This document shows, piece by piece, positions 9,330-19,787 of a stretch of DNA of 64,000 nucleotides (position 1 is the stretch's first letter; every line of letters begins with the position of its first letter). Position numbers and translations under genes: made by a program. A model generated the notes under the pieces. The model worked only from the letters and a program-made list of their open reading frames with translations, made no database searches and was not told the DNA's origin. Source of the stretch: Acridotheres tristis (lineage: Eukaryota > Chordata > Aves > Passeriformes > Sturnidae); assembly GCA_037013685.1 (NCBI GenBank), contig CM072906.1, positions 6,384,001 through 6,448,000 on the forward strand. Reading direction: 5' to 3'.

Positions 9330-9665
9330 AACAATTCCTCCTCCTTGCTCCCTTCGAAATTCCCTCCAAATCCCGATTAACACCCATCTGCTTTCTCCCA
9401 GTCCCTGGCACCCCCAAAAGCACTGGGAGAAGTTTGAGTGCTGTGGGCAGAAGGCTGGCAGGGAGGGAGCGAGGCTGAAGGAATGCCAACAACGACTGGG
9501 ATGAGACAGGGCAGGATGAAGTCTAGTCCCACGGCACGAGCTGACCAGCTCCAGACCACACAGGCACTGTGGGCACGTGGGGCATGGAGAGAGGGAGCCA
9601 GACTGGAGGAACAGACCACACCAGGGGAGAGGGGAAGCCCCCATCACAGCACTGGCTCTACTCAC

Positions 9666-9819
9666 CGATCAGCGGCACCACCAGGATGAACTTCCTGCAG
9701 TCCAGCAGCGTGACCAAACTGCCCAGGTGGTCAATGAAACCATTGGTGTCTGGGACCAGAAAGACAGGTCTGATCTCCAGCTCCATCTGCCTCATTTGGC
9801 TCTGGTCTTTCAGCACAGC
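9666..9819 (-). CDS. SMG6: SMG6 exon, start of PIN domain
   Basis: 154 nt: AVLKDQSQMRQMELEIRPVF, LVPDTNGFIDHLGSLVTLL, DCRKFILVVPLI plus one base of a split Val codon. The motif FLVPDTNGFIDHL opens the PIN nuclease. Its Asp, codon 9750-9748, is the first catalytic metal-binding residue (human D1251). The acceptor CTCCAG ends at 9820 and the donor is CG|GTGAGT. The preceding exon ends in a basic helix that leads directly into this one, as in the human protein. Confidence 0.97.
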
Positions 9820-11689
9820 CTGGAGGAGAAGGAAGGACCCATGGTGAGTAAGGAGGATGTCAGTCCTACAACCCGAGGACCCTGAGAGCAGAAGATAAGC
9901 CTGGCTGGCACATACTGATCCATGTGAAGGGGACTGGGAGGAAGCTGCATCCATCCCACCTGCACACCCCAAACATCAGCTCTTGGAGGCTCACAGCACA
10001 CATGTGAGCAGGATGGCAAAAGCCTCCAAGAAAACATTCTCCTAGAAAAACAGCCCTATCCAGGCTTTGGGACCAGCCTTGGAAATATTTTGGGAAATGT
10101 CCTATTTGTGGGACTGGCAGCTGCCAGGATCATCTGCACTCGTGCCAAGGGGGAGGGAGGACAGGGGTTCTGGGGCTTCACATAGAAACAGGTCAAGGTG
10201 ACAGCAGACAAAACAAACCAGTTTGGGATGCCTAAGTCCTGCCAACAGCCTCCTAACACAAGGACCCCAAGCAGGCAGCCAGAGGTCTGTGGGGTAGGCA
10301 TCCTTGGCTGAATATCTCCTTCACTGTCCTACCACCTCCTGCACATGCCTTGCCTTTTCCAGCTCCATCCAGCTGGAAAACCAGGTGGGTTCCAGCCCTG
10401 AAAACTCACAGTACTGTCCTTAGTCAAGCCCTTCACACCCACAGAGACCAGAGGTGCTCACACTCACAGGGGGAGGGGCTGCTGGGGCTTGCTGGTCGCC
10501 CTCTGGGCTGCACCTGGACCTCTGGCCAATGCCAGTTGCCAAAACGGGACCCCAGAGCTCACATATGACTTTCGAGGCTCTCGAAGGACTTGGGCTCTTT
10601 AGTAAGCCACAGGCTTAAAAAACGCAGGATGCTATTCTAGTGCTTCCTCTGCTTAAAAATAGCTTCCCTGGACTCGCTGATGTTTGTTGCCTCTAATAGG
10701 AACCGGTCACCCATGGAGCACAGCAGAGCTGCTGTGGAACACATCCACCATGCAAATCCTTCTGAGACTGGGCTTGGACCCATCAGATGTGCCCTAGGCA
10801 CACGTGGTGACCACCAGTCCTGTCCTCCCAAATGGTATGAGGAGCTCCTCATGCCCACAGCGAGGATCCCAACCCTCCCTCAGTCATACCAAACCCTTGG
10901 AGGCGCCCTGGAACAACGAGCTGCATGGGCCAGCAATGGCCATGAAAAGAAGTGGTTTTTAATTCATTTCCAAGTGTTGTCATCTGGCTTTAAATCAAGG
11001 CGGCTTGATGCTGCCACCTCCCACAAGTGTCTCCAGGCAAGGCAGCAACCAGAACCTCACCACGTGCCTCCCACCCTCCTTCTGGCAGTGTGGATGTGGC
11101 TCCCACAAACCCTGAGGGGTAGAAGGCAGAGCAGGGAGCATGCCAGGTCCTGTCTGCTGCATACCAGCAGGAGGACATGCCTTCCCCATCACACAGAGGA
11201 CACACCAGTGTCCCCAGGCTGCAGCTCTGTACCAGCCACGTGCTAGATGCCATCCCTGCATGTGCTCTGCCTTGGCACTCACTGGTGGCATAGGAAGAGC
11301 TACAGCCAGGGAGAACCTGGAACCAACCCCAGCATGGAGCTGCTGCTGCCTCCTCACCACAAGGAGAACAGCAGGTGGGGTGTCTCCACAGGGTTTTGGG
11401 GTGTGGGAAGAGCTGCTTGTCCCAGTGGAGAGATAGAGAAAGGTCCCTCAACCAATGCAGAGACTCAGAGAGTGGCACGTCCCTCGTGTGGCAGCCAAAG
11501 AGGTCAATGGCCCTGAAATTGCAGGAAGTGGGGGTGAAACCATGCAGCCCACTGAACGGTGACAGCCACGTGTGAACAAGAGCTGGTGGCAGAAGGGGAC
11601 CCCCACCTGCACCCCAAAGTGGTTCCTCAGCCTGTGACTCACCCCAGCCTGTGCAGGTGACCTCAGAAGTGTCTCACCTACCCCTCCAG

Positions 11690-11960
11690 CCGGGGGCACG
11701 GGGGTGACAGCGGGGAGGGCCAGTACCCTCGTGTGTGGCATTTGCCCCGGCGGCCCTCGCGGGCCGTACCCGGCCGATTCCTGGCAGCCGCCAGCAACGC
11801 CTGTGCCGGCCGTCACGTCCCATTCCGCTCTCCGGGCCGCCCGGTGAGAGAAGGACACAGGATGCGCCGGGAGTGAAAGAGCGAGGTCGGCGGGGAGCGT
11901 GCCAAGTCCCCGCGCACAGCTCCGGGCCGCTCGGGGAGCCAGAGGGAAACTCGCCTTTGC
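11690..11960. other. CpG-rich intronic segment
   Basis: About 270 bases with many CG dinucleotides (CCGGCGGCC, CGCGGGCCG, GGCCGATTC, GCGCCGGG) inside an intron that is otherwise CpG-poor. It could be a small intronic CpG island, such as an alternative or antisense promoter or an enhancer. No TATA word or clear transcript start is visible. Confidence 0.4.
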
Positions 11961-13370
11961 AGAGTTCAGAGGCCGGCAGCGAGATTTATTTTTGTTTGTG
12001 TGAGTAAAAGGCTGCAGAAGCCTCCGGCCAAGGGGTTTGGGGGAGAGAGGAGTGGCCTGTGATTCATGCGGACGCTGGCTGGCCCCACGCCAGAGATGAA
12101 AGGGAGCCCATGTGCGGCAGAACCGGGGAGGCCAGTTCTGCCTTAACCCTTCTGCCGGTCCGTGGGGCACGGTCCCGAGGGGAGGAAGGATGGGGATGGC
12201 CATGTTTGGGACTCAGCTTCTGTGCTTTTAGGGCTGCCAGGAGCGAGCTGCTGGTCCCACCGTGCCTCCGAGTCCCTAAAACAAGGACAGGGAGATGGTG
12301 GCCTGTGTGTGGTGCTGGGAGGTGGGGTTTGGAAACCACCCTGGGCACAGAACAGCAGAGGTACAGCCTCGCCCTGGCCCAAGTGATTTGGGACAGCCGG
12401 ATTTGAGCTTTGGCTTATTTGGGTTAAACAAATAGGCTCGGCTTGGCTCGACTTAGTGGCAGGGTGACCCCACAGTGCTGGACGTGGCAGTGGACTTCTG
12501 AGACCAGGGGCTCCTTGCCCTCTCCTGGGCTGCCAGCTCCACCCCCCTCGCCTCCTGCTCCCACCCGCAGCCTCCTGCCCATCCCGCTGCTCCGGCCACG
12601 GGGGCTTCTCCCAGGAGCTGGGCCGGAGCCGGAGGTGGCTCCCCCGGCTGCCCCAGCTGGTGGCAGCACTGAGATCCGACACTCCTGCGCACACAGTCCC
12701 AAATTCCCAGCTCATCCATCAGCTGGGATCACCTGGGGAATTCCCCGGAAGTGAATGCCCGGGTGAGGGCTTCCAGCGTGGGCAGGGGACGGGTCCCCCA
12801 AAAGCCAGGACTTTGTGAAGAGCGACAGGGGGGGCGAATTGAGGGTCTCCACCAGCAGCACAGAAAAGGAGAAAGCTCCAAATGGACCCTGGAGCTCCGA
12901 CCACCGACCCCAGAACTCCTCTGCCCGTGGTGCCAGGACGGCAGAGAGGCCGAAGAGAACAGCGACAGGTCACACGGGGTCATGCCGCTCAGCCAGGACG
13001 GAAGGGCCACCACCATCCTGCCACCACCTCTGTCCTGCCACCACCCGCTCCCCAGCCGCGGCCAAAGCCGGCGCCGCTGCCCCTTCCAGCCCCGCGCGCT
13101 CCGCGGGGATCGCATTTTCCAGAGCCGAGAACAATGCCTCCTCCAAGCCTCTCTGCTCCAGGGCTTCCTCCTCCCAAGGTTCGTCCCCAGCGTCTTCCTC
13201 GGGAGTAAACGTGCCCCGTGCCTGGTAGCACACCGGGGCCGCCGCCGTGGCGGAGCCGCCGTGGGTGGGTGTGCGCCTTCCGCAGGCAGCAGGCACCCGC
13301 TCCCAGGCAGGTGCTGTGCCGGCGCGTGTGCATTGTTCCTGCGGGGAGGGAGAGCGTGAATGGGACACGG

Positions 13371-13475
13371 CTAAATTTAGCCACTTACTCACACTACCGC
13401 CACAAAGGAGCGGCTGCATCTTAAGGGGGCGGCCGTTCCGTGGGCTCAGAAGGGACAGGAGAGCGGCTATTTTGG
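13371..13475. promoter_or_regulatory. Candidate muscle-type regulatory module (MEF2 site plus CArG-like site)
   Basis: CTAAATTTAG at 13371-13380 fits the MEF2 consensus CTA(A/T)4TAG exactly. GCTATTTTGG at 13466-13475 is one mismatch from the SRF CArG box. They lie in a non-repetitive, CpG-containing stretch (13360-13560) that also has a GC-box-like GGGGGCGG. The role is inferred from motifs only. Confidence 0.35.
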
Positions 13476-15409
13476 GAAGACATGTCATAATTGGCCGCCC
13501 CGGTTGAGCTGCTTCTGTAATGCTGAGCAAAACAATAGCAGCATCCAGAGGAAGAGCCTGTTATGTTTCAGGTGGGATGTTTTCAACCGGTCAGGAAACT
13601 CGACCGCTCCCAGCGCGCAGCGGCGGCACAAAGGACAGGGGACGCTGAACAGCATGGACCGAGGGCTGGCCAAGCAGCGGGACATGCCGTGGGCTGGGGA
13701 CAGCCCTGTCTGAGAGCGCTGCCTGCCCCAGCAGCGTCGCTGTCACCTCTTCTTGTCCACCTGCCTGCCTGGCCTCTCCTCCCTCTAGACACCTGAGCAG
13801 CACCCAGGGATGCGCCTGGTCTTTCACCTTGTCCTGATGCATCCCCCTGCTGTCACCAGCTCTGTCCTAGTGTGGGAATGTGGTGAGAGCAGTGGAGCCA
13901 GGGAGCTGCTTTGTATCTAGAGCTGCCCAGGGACAGAAGAGACCTGACCCTACTCTGGTCTCTCTTTCCTCTCAGAGTAATTGTTGTGGGGTCTGTGCTT
14001 GTGGACATGAGCTCATAGGGATGAGCTGAGTTCCCTCTAAAGCTGCTGCTGGCTGAAGGCCACTGTATTTGCCATTTATCCTGCCTGGACCTGTGCTTTC
14101 CCAGCAGCGCAAGCCACAGTCCTGCACACAGCCAGGACAGGGACAGGGACCTAAGGAGAGCAATGAAGCTCAAATCCCCCTCAAGATGTCAATCAGCAGC
14201 ACAGCTGGGCTACCAGAGATTGGGGAGCAGGGCAAAGGCAGGAAAACCTGCAGGGGAGAAGGCAGTGACTTTATCAATGAGAAGTGCAACGCTGTATATC
14301 TCAGGTGAGGCCATGACACTGTGCTCTCCTTGGGTACAGAAAGAAACCACACAGCCAAGAGATGAAGATTCACAGATTCCACAGGAGGCAGCCACAGCAC
14401 CTGGAGCCGAGTCCCCACTCCTGTGTGGGGAGCGGAGTCCTGTGTGCTGAGGCAGGATCTGCTGGACTCAGATGGAGCTGTGACTTGTCCCCAGAAAAAT
14501 GAAAGGGTGACTTGGAGAGCAGCTGACATTTCCCTAGGTGGGCAGTGAATGAGAGGATGTAACAGGGAAAAGCTCCCTAGTTCCCATGAAAGACTAAATC
14601 TGTTGGGAAGAGCAGAAAGGTCAAGGATCACAGGTTAAGAGGGAAAGTGGAGGGGGTGGATGCTGAGCTGGCTCCAACCTGGCCTCCCCCGACAGCATTT
14701 TCCACCCGAGCTCCTCTGCTGCTCCAGCTGCGTGGTCAGTACCCGGGCAGGGAGAGGACTGGGGCAAGCACACATGTTCTGCTCCAGGCCATTCCCAGCC
14801 AGCTACAGCCTGGATGACTTTACTGAAGCCCCAAGGACTTCTCCTCCGCCCCGTGCCTTCAGACTCCAACTGCACCTCAGCTCTCAGCTGTGCAGCCCCT
14901 GAAGCTGCCCACACCCTCATTTTGACCTCTCTCTGCCTGCGAGCATCGGCCCCAGCACGGCCGGGGAGGAAGGGAGGAGCAGGCCGGGGGGAGAAAGCCC
15001 CTGACAACATCAGGCAGCCCCCACTCTCCCTGCAGAATGGGCAGCGGCCATCCCGGGGGGCCCCGCTGCAGCTGCGCCGCTCGCCGGGATCTGCTGCGCG
15101 CTGCCCTCCCCGAACATGTGCAGTTCCTGTTTGCTGTGTCTGTACAAGGCAGTGGGAAGTGGGGAATTTACTGACACCTCCCGCTTAACAACCATGGGAG
15201 GCTGGAAGGCTTCAGGCCGCTTTAATTTACAGCCCATCTCTCCAATCTCTCACTCGTTTCGTTGCTGCTCTCTCTTCCTCCTCATATTAACGTGACCCAG
15301 GTACCTGCCAACAATAATGGACTCGCTTGTGGGGGCGGCCCCTCCCTCCTCCCTCCCGGCACACAAACTTCTACCTTCGCCTTGATATGGATTGCTCCGA
15401 ATTCAAATG

Positions 15410-15449
15410 AAAAAAAAAAAAAAAAGGAAAAAAAAAAAAGAGAAAAAAG
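15410..15449. repeat. A-rich tract
   Basis: Forty bases almost entirely A with a few G, near the sequence ATTGCTCCGAATTC. On the minus (SMG6) strand it is a poly-U/pyrimidine tract, but it lies more than 1.1 kb from the nearest exon. There is no retroposed body beside it. Confidence 0.75.
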
Positions 15450-15613
15450 GCGAAATCTGAAAAGGTTGGGGTGGGTTTGGAAAAGCGAAGCGCAGTGGTT
15501 CTGGGCCCGGCGCCAGTAGCCCGAGGGTACACATGTGCAGGCTCTCCCAGTAGGGCCTTCAGCAGCCCTGTTTTACAACCACCTCGGCACACACTGCAGA
15601 GTTCACGCATATG

Positions 15614-15633
15614 GCCAGACAGATGTGTCTGGC
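15614..15633. repeat. Palindrome GCCAGACA-GATG-TGTCTGGC
   Basis: Perfect 8-bp arms around a 4-base centre, placing an AGAC and a GTCT core face to face. These are the core words of SMAD3/4 binding elements. The site lies 70 bases from CpG-containing sequence just after the A-rich tract. Confidence 0.6.
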
Positions 15634-16531
15634 TTACGTTCAAGGCTGGAAAATGAAGAATTATGGAAGTGAAGGGCCCTGGGCATTAGAGAGGGCGGAG
15701 GTGAGGGGGAGGGGAGCCAGGGAGAATTTTTCCTCTGCTGAGAAATCCTCATCTGGGCCGCGAGGCTGGAGGAAGAGGGGTTGCGAGCGAGGAGGCAGCC
15801 AACAGCCATCCATGCATGTGAGAGATTGCTCTTAAAGCAACAGGGTGCATCGCCAGGCGTCTGCTCCCAGTCCAACCAGTTTACTTCACCAGATCCCACT
15901 GGGAAGCACGCTCTCACCAGGCCAGGGCCAGGCCAGGATCACCTGCATCCCGTCTGTTTGTCCCCATAACGATGGCAACGTTCTGGCTGCAGCAGCCGTT
16001 CGCAGATTATTTTTCCGCCGCTGGCTCCTGCATGAACTCTGCCGTTCACGTCCCACCCTCTCCCTCCTCTGCCTGTGCCCTGTTGCACAGGAAGGCTGAT
16101 TTCTCACCAAATCTTGCTGTCACGGAGCCTGTGCCCTGGGTGGGGGCACAGCTCACTGGCAAACACACAGAGGAGCTGTTGCCCTGGGGCACAGCTCGCT
16201 GCCTGGCACACACAGCAGCTAAAGCACTGCCCTGCCACTCCTGGGTGTGCTGGCAGCTCCATAGGGAAGCTGTGCCTGCCCTCAAGAGGCTCCCCAAAAT
16301 ATTCATTTCAAGGCCTGAGAGGGCAGATCTTACCCAGGGTGGGGACAGCAATACAGATTTGGACATTGCAAAGGGCCTAAGCTGTTTGCTGCTGGGTTTC
16401 ACACAGGCAGCAATGTGACATTACACCCAGGAAGGTTAAGGTGCCATAGGACATCCCAAGAGGCCACTGAAGCATGGTAGGAAAACAGCTGTGCACCACT
16501 GGCACAGCAAGGTGGGATCAACCCATCCTAC

Positions 16532-16678
16532 CTGAATCTTGTCCTGACGGCGCTGCTGCTCAGCAACTTTCCTGGCCAGTGCTTGCTTTTTGGCTCTGAG
16601 CTCCTTGATGTCCATCTCTCCTCCACTGCCTTCAGTCTCAGAATCATCTTCAAAGGCCTCAATCCTCACATCATCCTC
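16532..16678 (-). CDS. SMG6: SMG6 exon, acidic linker and basic helix before PIN
   Basis: 147 nt, 49 codons, phase 0 at both ends. It encodes EDDVRIEAFEDDSETEGSGG, then EMDIKELRAKKQALARKVAE and QQRRQDKIQ. The first half is a strongly acidic, serine/glycine-rich linker with possible casein-kinase-2 type sites. The second half is a charged helix likely to form a coiled coil and leads into the PIN domain. The donor is ATTCAG|GTAGG and the acceptor ends at 16679. Both halves match the human protein closely as I recall it. Because the exon is symmetric (phase 0-0), skipping it would keep the frame. Confidence 0.95.
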
Positions 16679-17334
16679 CTTCCAGGAAATGCAGAAAGAG
16701 AGAAAAACAGGAGGGCAGTCACTGTAAGGGATGCTGGTGACAGGGATCATCCTCATTCTGCTCTTCCTTTTCCAGCAGACAAATCCCTGTCAGGCAGTCC
16801 ATTCACCCCTTGCTGATGGGTGACTGACTATTTCTAAACATCCAAAAGAAGCCAAATAAATAGTAAACATTCAGGAAATGACAAGGTGAGACAGGAGATA
16901 ATGGGCAGGAAAGGCAGCAACCAGGCTGGGCAGGGGCAGCCCAGCTTTATGCTCTGTTCGAAAATCACACCCTCTTCCTCACCTTGGAAAACTCTTCCCA
17001 CAGCCTTGGGTGAGTCACTGATGTTTTATAGCCTCCAGTTATGTGAAAACATGGTATTTCCCTGTCTCTCTGCTTTGCCTCGCTGTTCAGACTGCACATC
17101 CCTGTTAAGGCTGTTTGTTCTCACCTCCCTGCACCAGGGCAGTACAAGGCTGCTCTAACACTGCTGCTTCATCCCACAGGGCACACGGGCTGCTCATCCA
17201 GACAGCAACCTCAGATCCTCAAACTCAGATGCCCTTCTCCATTTTGATCTCTGAAGAGGTCAGAGAGATTCCTGCACGACCCCAAAATTTCCAGCTGGTC
17301 TGGAACAGATGTTTCAGAAGGAGATGTTCAAAAT

Positions 17335-17490
17335 CTTGATTTTAAAGCTCCACATGATGGAGCATCTACTGCGTCTCAAGGTCACTCATTTCAACAGTTA
17401 AAGACTTCCTCTGTTAACATTTCCACCCTACTTCTAGTCAGCCTTTGCCATGCTCCTGCTGTCCAGGAACTTTGTCTTTCCTTAATTCAA
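17335..17490 (-). mobile_element. Ancient CR1-type LINE fragment (reverse orientation)
   Basis: The plus strand reads like the reverse complement of a diverged amniote CR1 3' region. 'gatggagcatctactgcgtc' is followed by a TTAAAGACTTCCTCTGTTAAC stretch, a TTCTAGTC stretch and a CTTTGCCATGCTCCTGCTGT-like word, all in the order expected for CR1. It is heavily decayed, with no reading frame. This is identified by eye against remembered consensus wording. Confidence 0.4.
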
Positions 17491-19519
17491 GGGTCTCTGG
17501 TTTTCCAACCTCCTGTCCACACCAGCAGATCTGGACCATACTGCATCTTCTTCCTCTCCTAGAGACTGTTCCCTGAGGTTTCCCACCAGTTCTGCAGACT
17601 GCCTGAACTGGAGACCCCAGAAGGAGCCATGCTGTTCCTACCTTAGGTGGAGGCCACACTGGTCTTTGCCCACATACCCAAATCTTTGGGATACAGGAGG
17701 GTGGGACGTGGTGGCTGTTGTCTAATTGGTCATCACTCACAAGCAGGTTCTGCCCAAGCTTTGCTGCTCTCCCCAGTCATTCCACACCCAAAAGGGAGCC
17801 CACAAATCCCTGTTCCTCAGCATGTGTCCCACACATGCTGCCCAGGAGCCCAACTCTCCACTGCTGTGTGCAGACTCTTCATCTCATGCAGCCAACCTTG
17901 CTCCCCAGTGGGGAGTGGCCTTCCCAAGCCATGCCATTACCCATCCTCCCTTCTCTGCACAAAATCCAAGGGTTGTGATGGGGCTGGGTAGAGTTCCCAG
18001 ATGGCATCTGGCCAGAAAAACCTGCTCTGAGTCCCTGGGGGGCTGCAGGAGACAGATCCTGCACAGAAGGTAATAGCAGGGCTACACTCCCTGCCCTGTG
18101 CAGGCTGCCACGACACGTGTCAGCAGAAGGGACTCGTGGTCTTAATTTAGAACAACCCCAATGCTGCACAGTCGTGCACTCAATCATTTCACCCAGGCCA
18201 CAGAACCACCTTCTTTTCTCTCCTTGTGACTTTTTAGCCATGGGAACGAGGAAGATGGGAGCCCTCAGGCTCACTTCCCTCTGCTGGGACAGCCTGGACC
18301 ACAGGGGATGGGGGGATGCTGCCAGAGTGTCACACCAGGGCCTCAGGGAAAAGCTTTTGTCTGATGCAGATCTGGTGGGGAGGGGTCAGGACCTGCTTGC
18401 CACATAGTGGTGGTGGTCCCTCTGGTGAGCTGCAAGCTCCCTTGAGATCAGAGCCCAAGAGGGAAGCTCCAGGGTTGCACAACGAGCTCATGGAGAGATT
18501 GCCACAGCTGAGCAGAGACTGTGAGGATTGGGCAGGAGGGAACTATCCTGGCACTGTGCTTGTTCACAGCAGGAACTGGAGGGACTGAGCCAACAAAAGG
18601 AGCCTTCTGGAGAACAGGACCATCCCTGTCAGGACACTGGGAAGAACCTAAACATTCCATATCCCACATGCCAGCTTGAAAACCTCCTATTCTTCTCCAG
18701 AATAGGACAAAGATCCAGGTATCCCACCTTACAGAGACAACTCTTGCCTGGGGATTTGCTGTCCCCTGCTCAGCTGGGACAAGGAGGGTGCTGAGGGCGC
18801 ATTGCTCTGGGCTTCTCTGAGCCTTCTGACTTTCAGTTCCCATGGGACAGGGAGAAGGTGCTGTCCCTGCTCAGGGTGATATCCCTCTGGCTCTCAGTGC
18901 CCAGCCCCAGCACAGGGAGGGGAGCCAAAGTGAGCCTGGGCAGCACCAGGCCACCCAGCTTCCTGTTCCCAACGCCTCTGCTCCTCTCTCCTGTTTCCCT
19001 GGCCTTTCCAACTGCAAGATTAAACAGAAGAAAGGAGTCAACCTGCAGAGCAGCTGGCAGGGCCCTTAAACACACACACGGAGCCTGGAGTGAAGCAAGG
19101 CCTACAGGAACAAGCAAGGGCAGAAAAACAAGAGTTGAATTCCTTAATCACATCAGGATGTGAGAGGCAGGGGAGGGACGGGGCGCCAATGTCAGCTCTT
19201 CCTGTACGTGTGCTGGAGGCTGGAGCTCAGGCCTCTGCAGCAACGAGCTCCATGGCTATAAACTTGATCCTGAAGCTGAACCCTGACACCCCCTCGCCCA
19301 CCTCCTCTCCCGGGGCCGCGGCACTGCACGTTATTAAAGCTCCCCCCACCCTGGGTATGAAAAAAGCAGCATCTGGAAGTCATAGCGGCGTGCGAGATAG
19401 AGGCAGGCGGGCTGGGCTGGCAGGAAAGGGCACGAGCGAAGCACACTCGGGAGACAAGGGCTGTGCACCATTTGCCCCCCCCCGCCTCCCCCCATAAAAT
19501 GCACACGCAGCTAAGCCAG

Positions 19520-19529
19520 CTATAAATAG
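19520..19529 (+). promoter_or_regulatory. CTATAAATAG: MEF2-type site or TATA box
   Basis: A perfect match to CTA(A/T)4TAG that also contains TATAAATA. It is 82 bases downstream (minus-strand sense) of an SMG6 exon and surrounded by CCC/GGG-rich, partly CpG-bearing sequence. It could be an enhancer site or the core of a weak promoter pointing either way. Confidence 0.3.
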
Positions 19530-19610
19530 CGGGAGCTGCAGGGCAGGCAGGGGCTGGGCCCCACAGGGGTGATTCTTCCTTCACCGAGGCGCGCTCTTCC
19601 CGCACGGTAC

Positions 19611-19787
19611 CTGATCTTCCAGTTGTTTTCCCTCTTGGCTTCCCATTTCCTTTCCCATGGCGTCTGGGACGGGTGCCACTGACACATATTTTCCACCCTT
19701 GAATGCCAGCAAAGGCTCTTCTTGTCCACAAAGGGCTTCCAGGAAATACTTCAGAACTGTGACCCTCTTGCAGTCGGCTGCAATAAC
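19611..19787 (-). CDS. SMG6: SMG6 exon between helical-hairpin region and linker
   Basis: 177 nt, 59 codons, phase 0 at both ends: VIAADCKRVTVLKYFLEALC, GQEEPLLAFKGGKYVSVAP, VPDAMGKEMGSQEGKQLEDQ. This matches the conserved TSDK|VIAADCKRV junction of SMG6 and the FKGGKYVSVAPVPD segment. It closes the 14-3-3-like/helical-hairpin region and begins the linker. The acceptor is TAG at 19790-19788, after CCTCACCCCG, and the donor is CAG|GTACCG. It is separated from the upstream exon by the 27.6-kb intron, yet the joined protein is seamless. Confidence 0.96.

Larger units (their letters stand above)
6499..9665 (-). other. SMG6: SMG6 intron (3.2 kb)
   Basis: GT-AG intron. It contains a (TG)6 run at 7511-7522 and a block at 9060-9340 with a 14-bp inverted pair, GATA sites and a TATAA-like word (see findings). 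Open frames such as 8328-9140 minus and 8761-9237 plus show no family resemblance. Confidence 0.85.
9820..16531 (-). other. SMG6: SMG6 intron (6.7 kb)
   Basis: GT-AG intron without coding exons. It contains CpG-rich stretches near 11690-11960 and 13030-13280, a perfect MEF2-type site at 13371-13380 with a CArG-like site at 13466-13475, an A-rich tract at 15410-15449, and a SMAD-type palindrome at 15614-15633. Long open frames here (for example 11448-12203 minus and 12970-13530 minus) follow the GC-rich stretches and show no recognisable domain. Confidence 0.85.
16679..19610 (-). other. SMG6: SMG6 intron (2.9 kb)
   Basis: GT-AG intron with an old CR1-like fragment at 17335-17490 and a CTATAAATAG word at 19520-19529 close to the donor exon. 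No coding sequence was recognised. Confidence 0.85.

Noticed and set aside
11448..12203. 251-codon open frame on the minus strand, and similar ones at 12143-12715 and 12970-13530
   Set aside because: They track CpG-rich intronic stretches. There is no protein family resemblance, and overlapping open frames on the other strand are of similar length.
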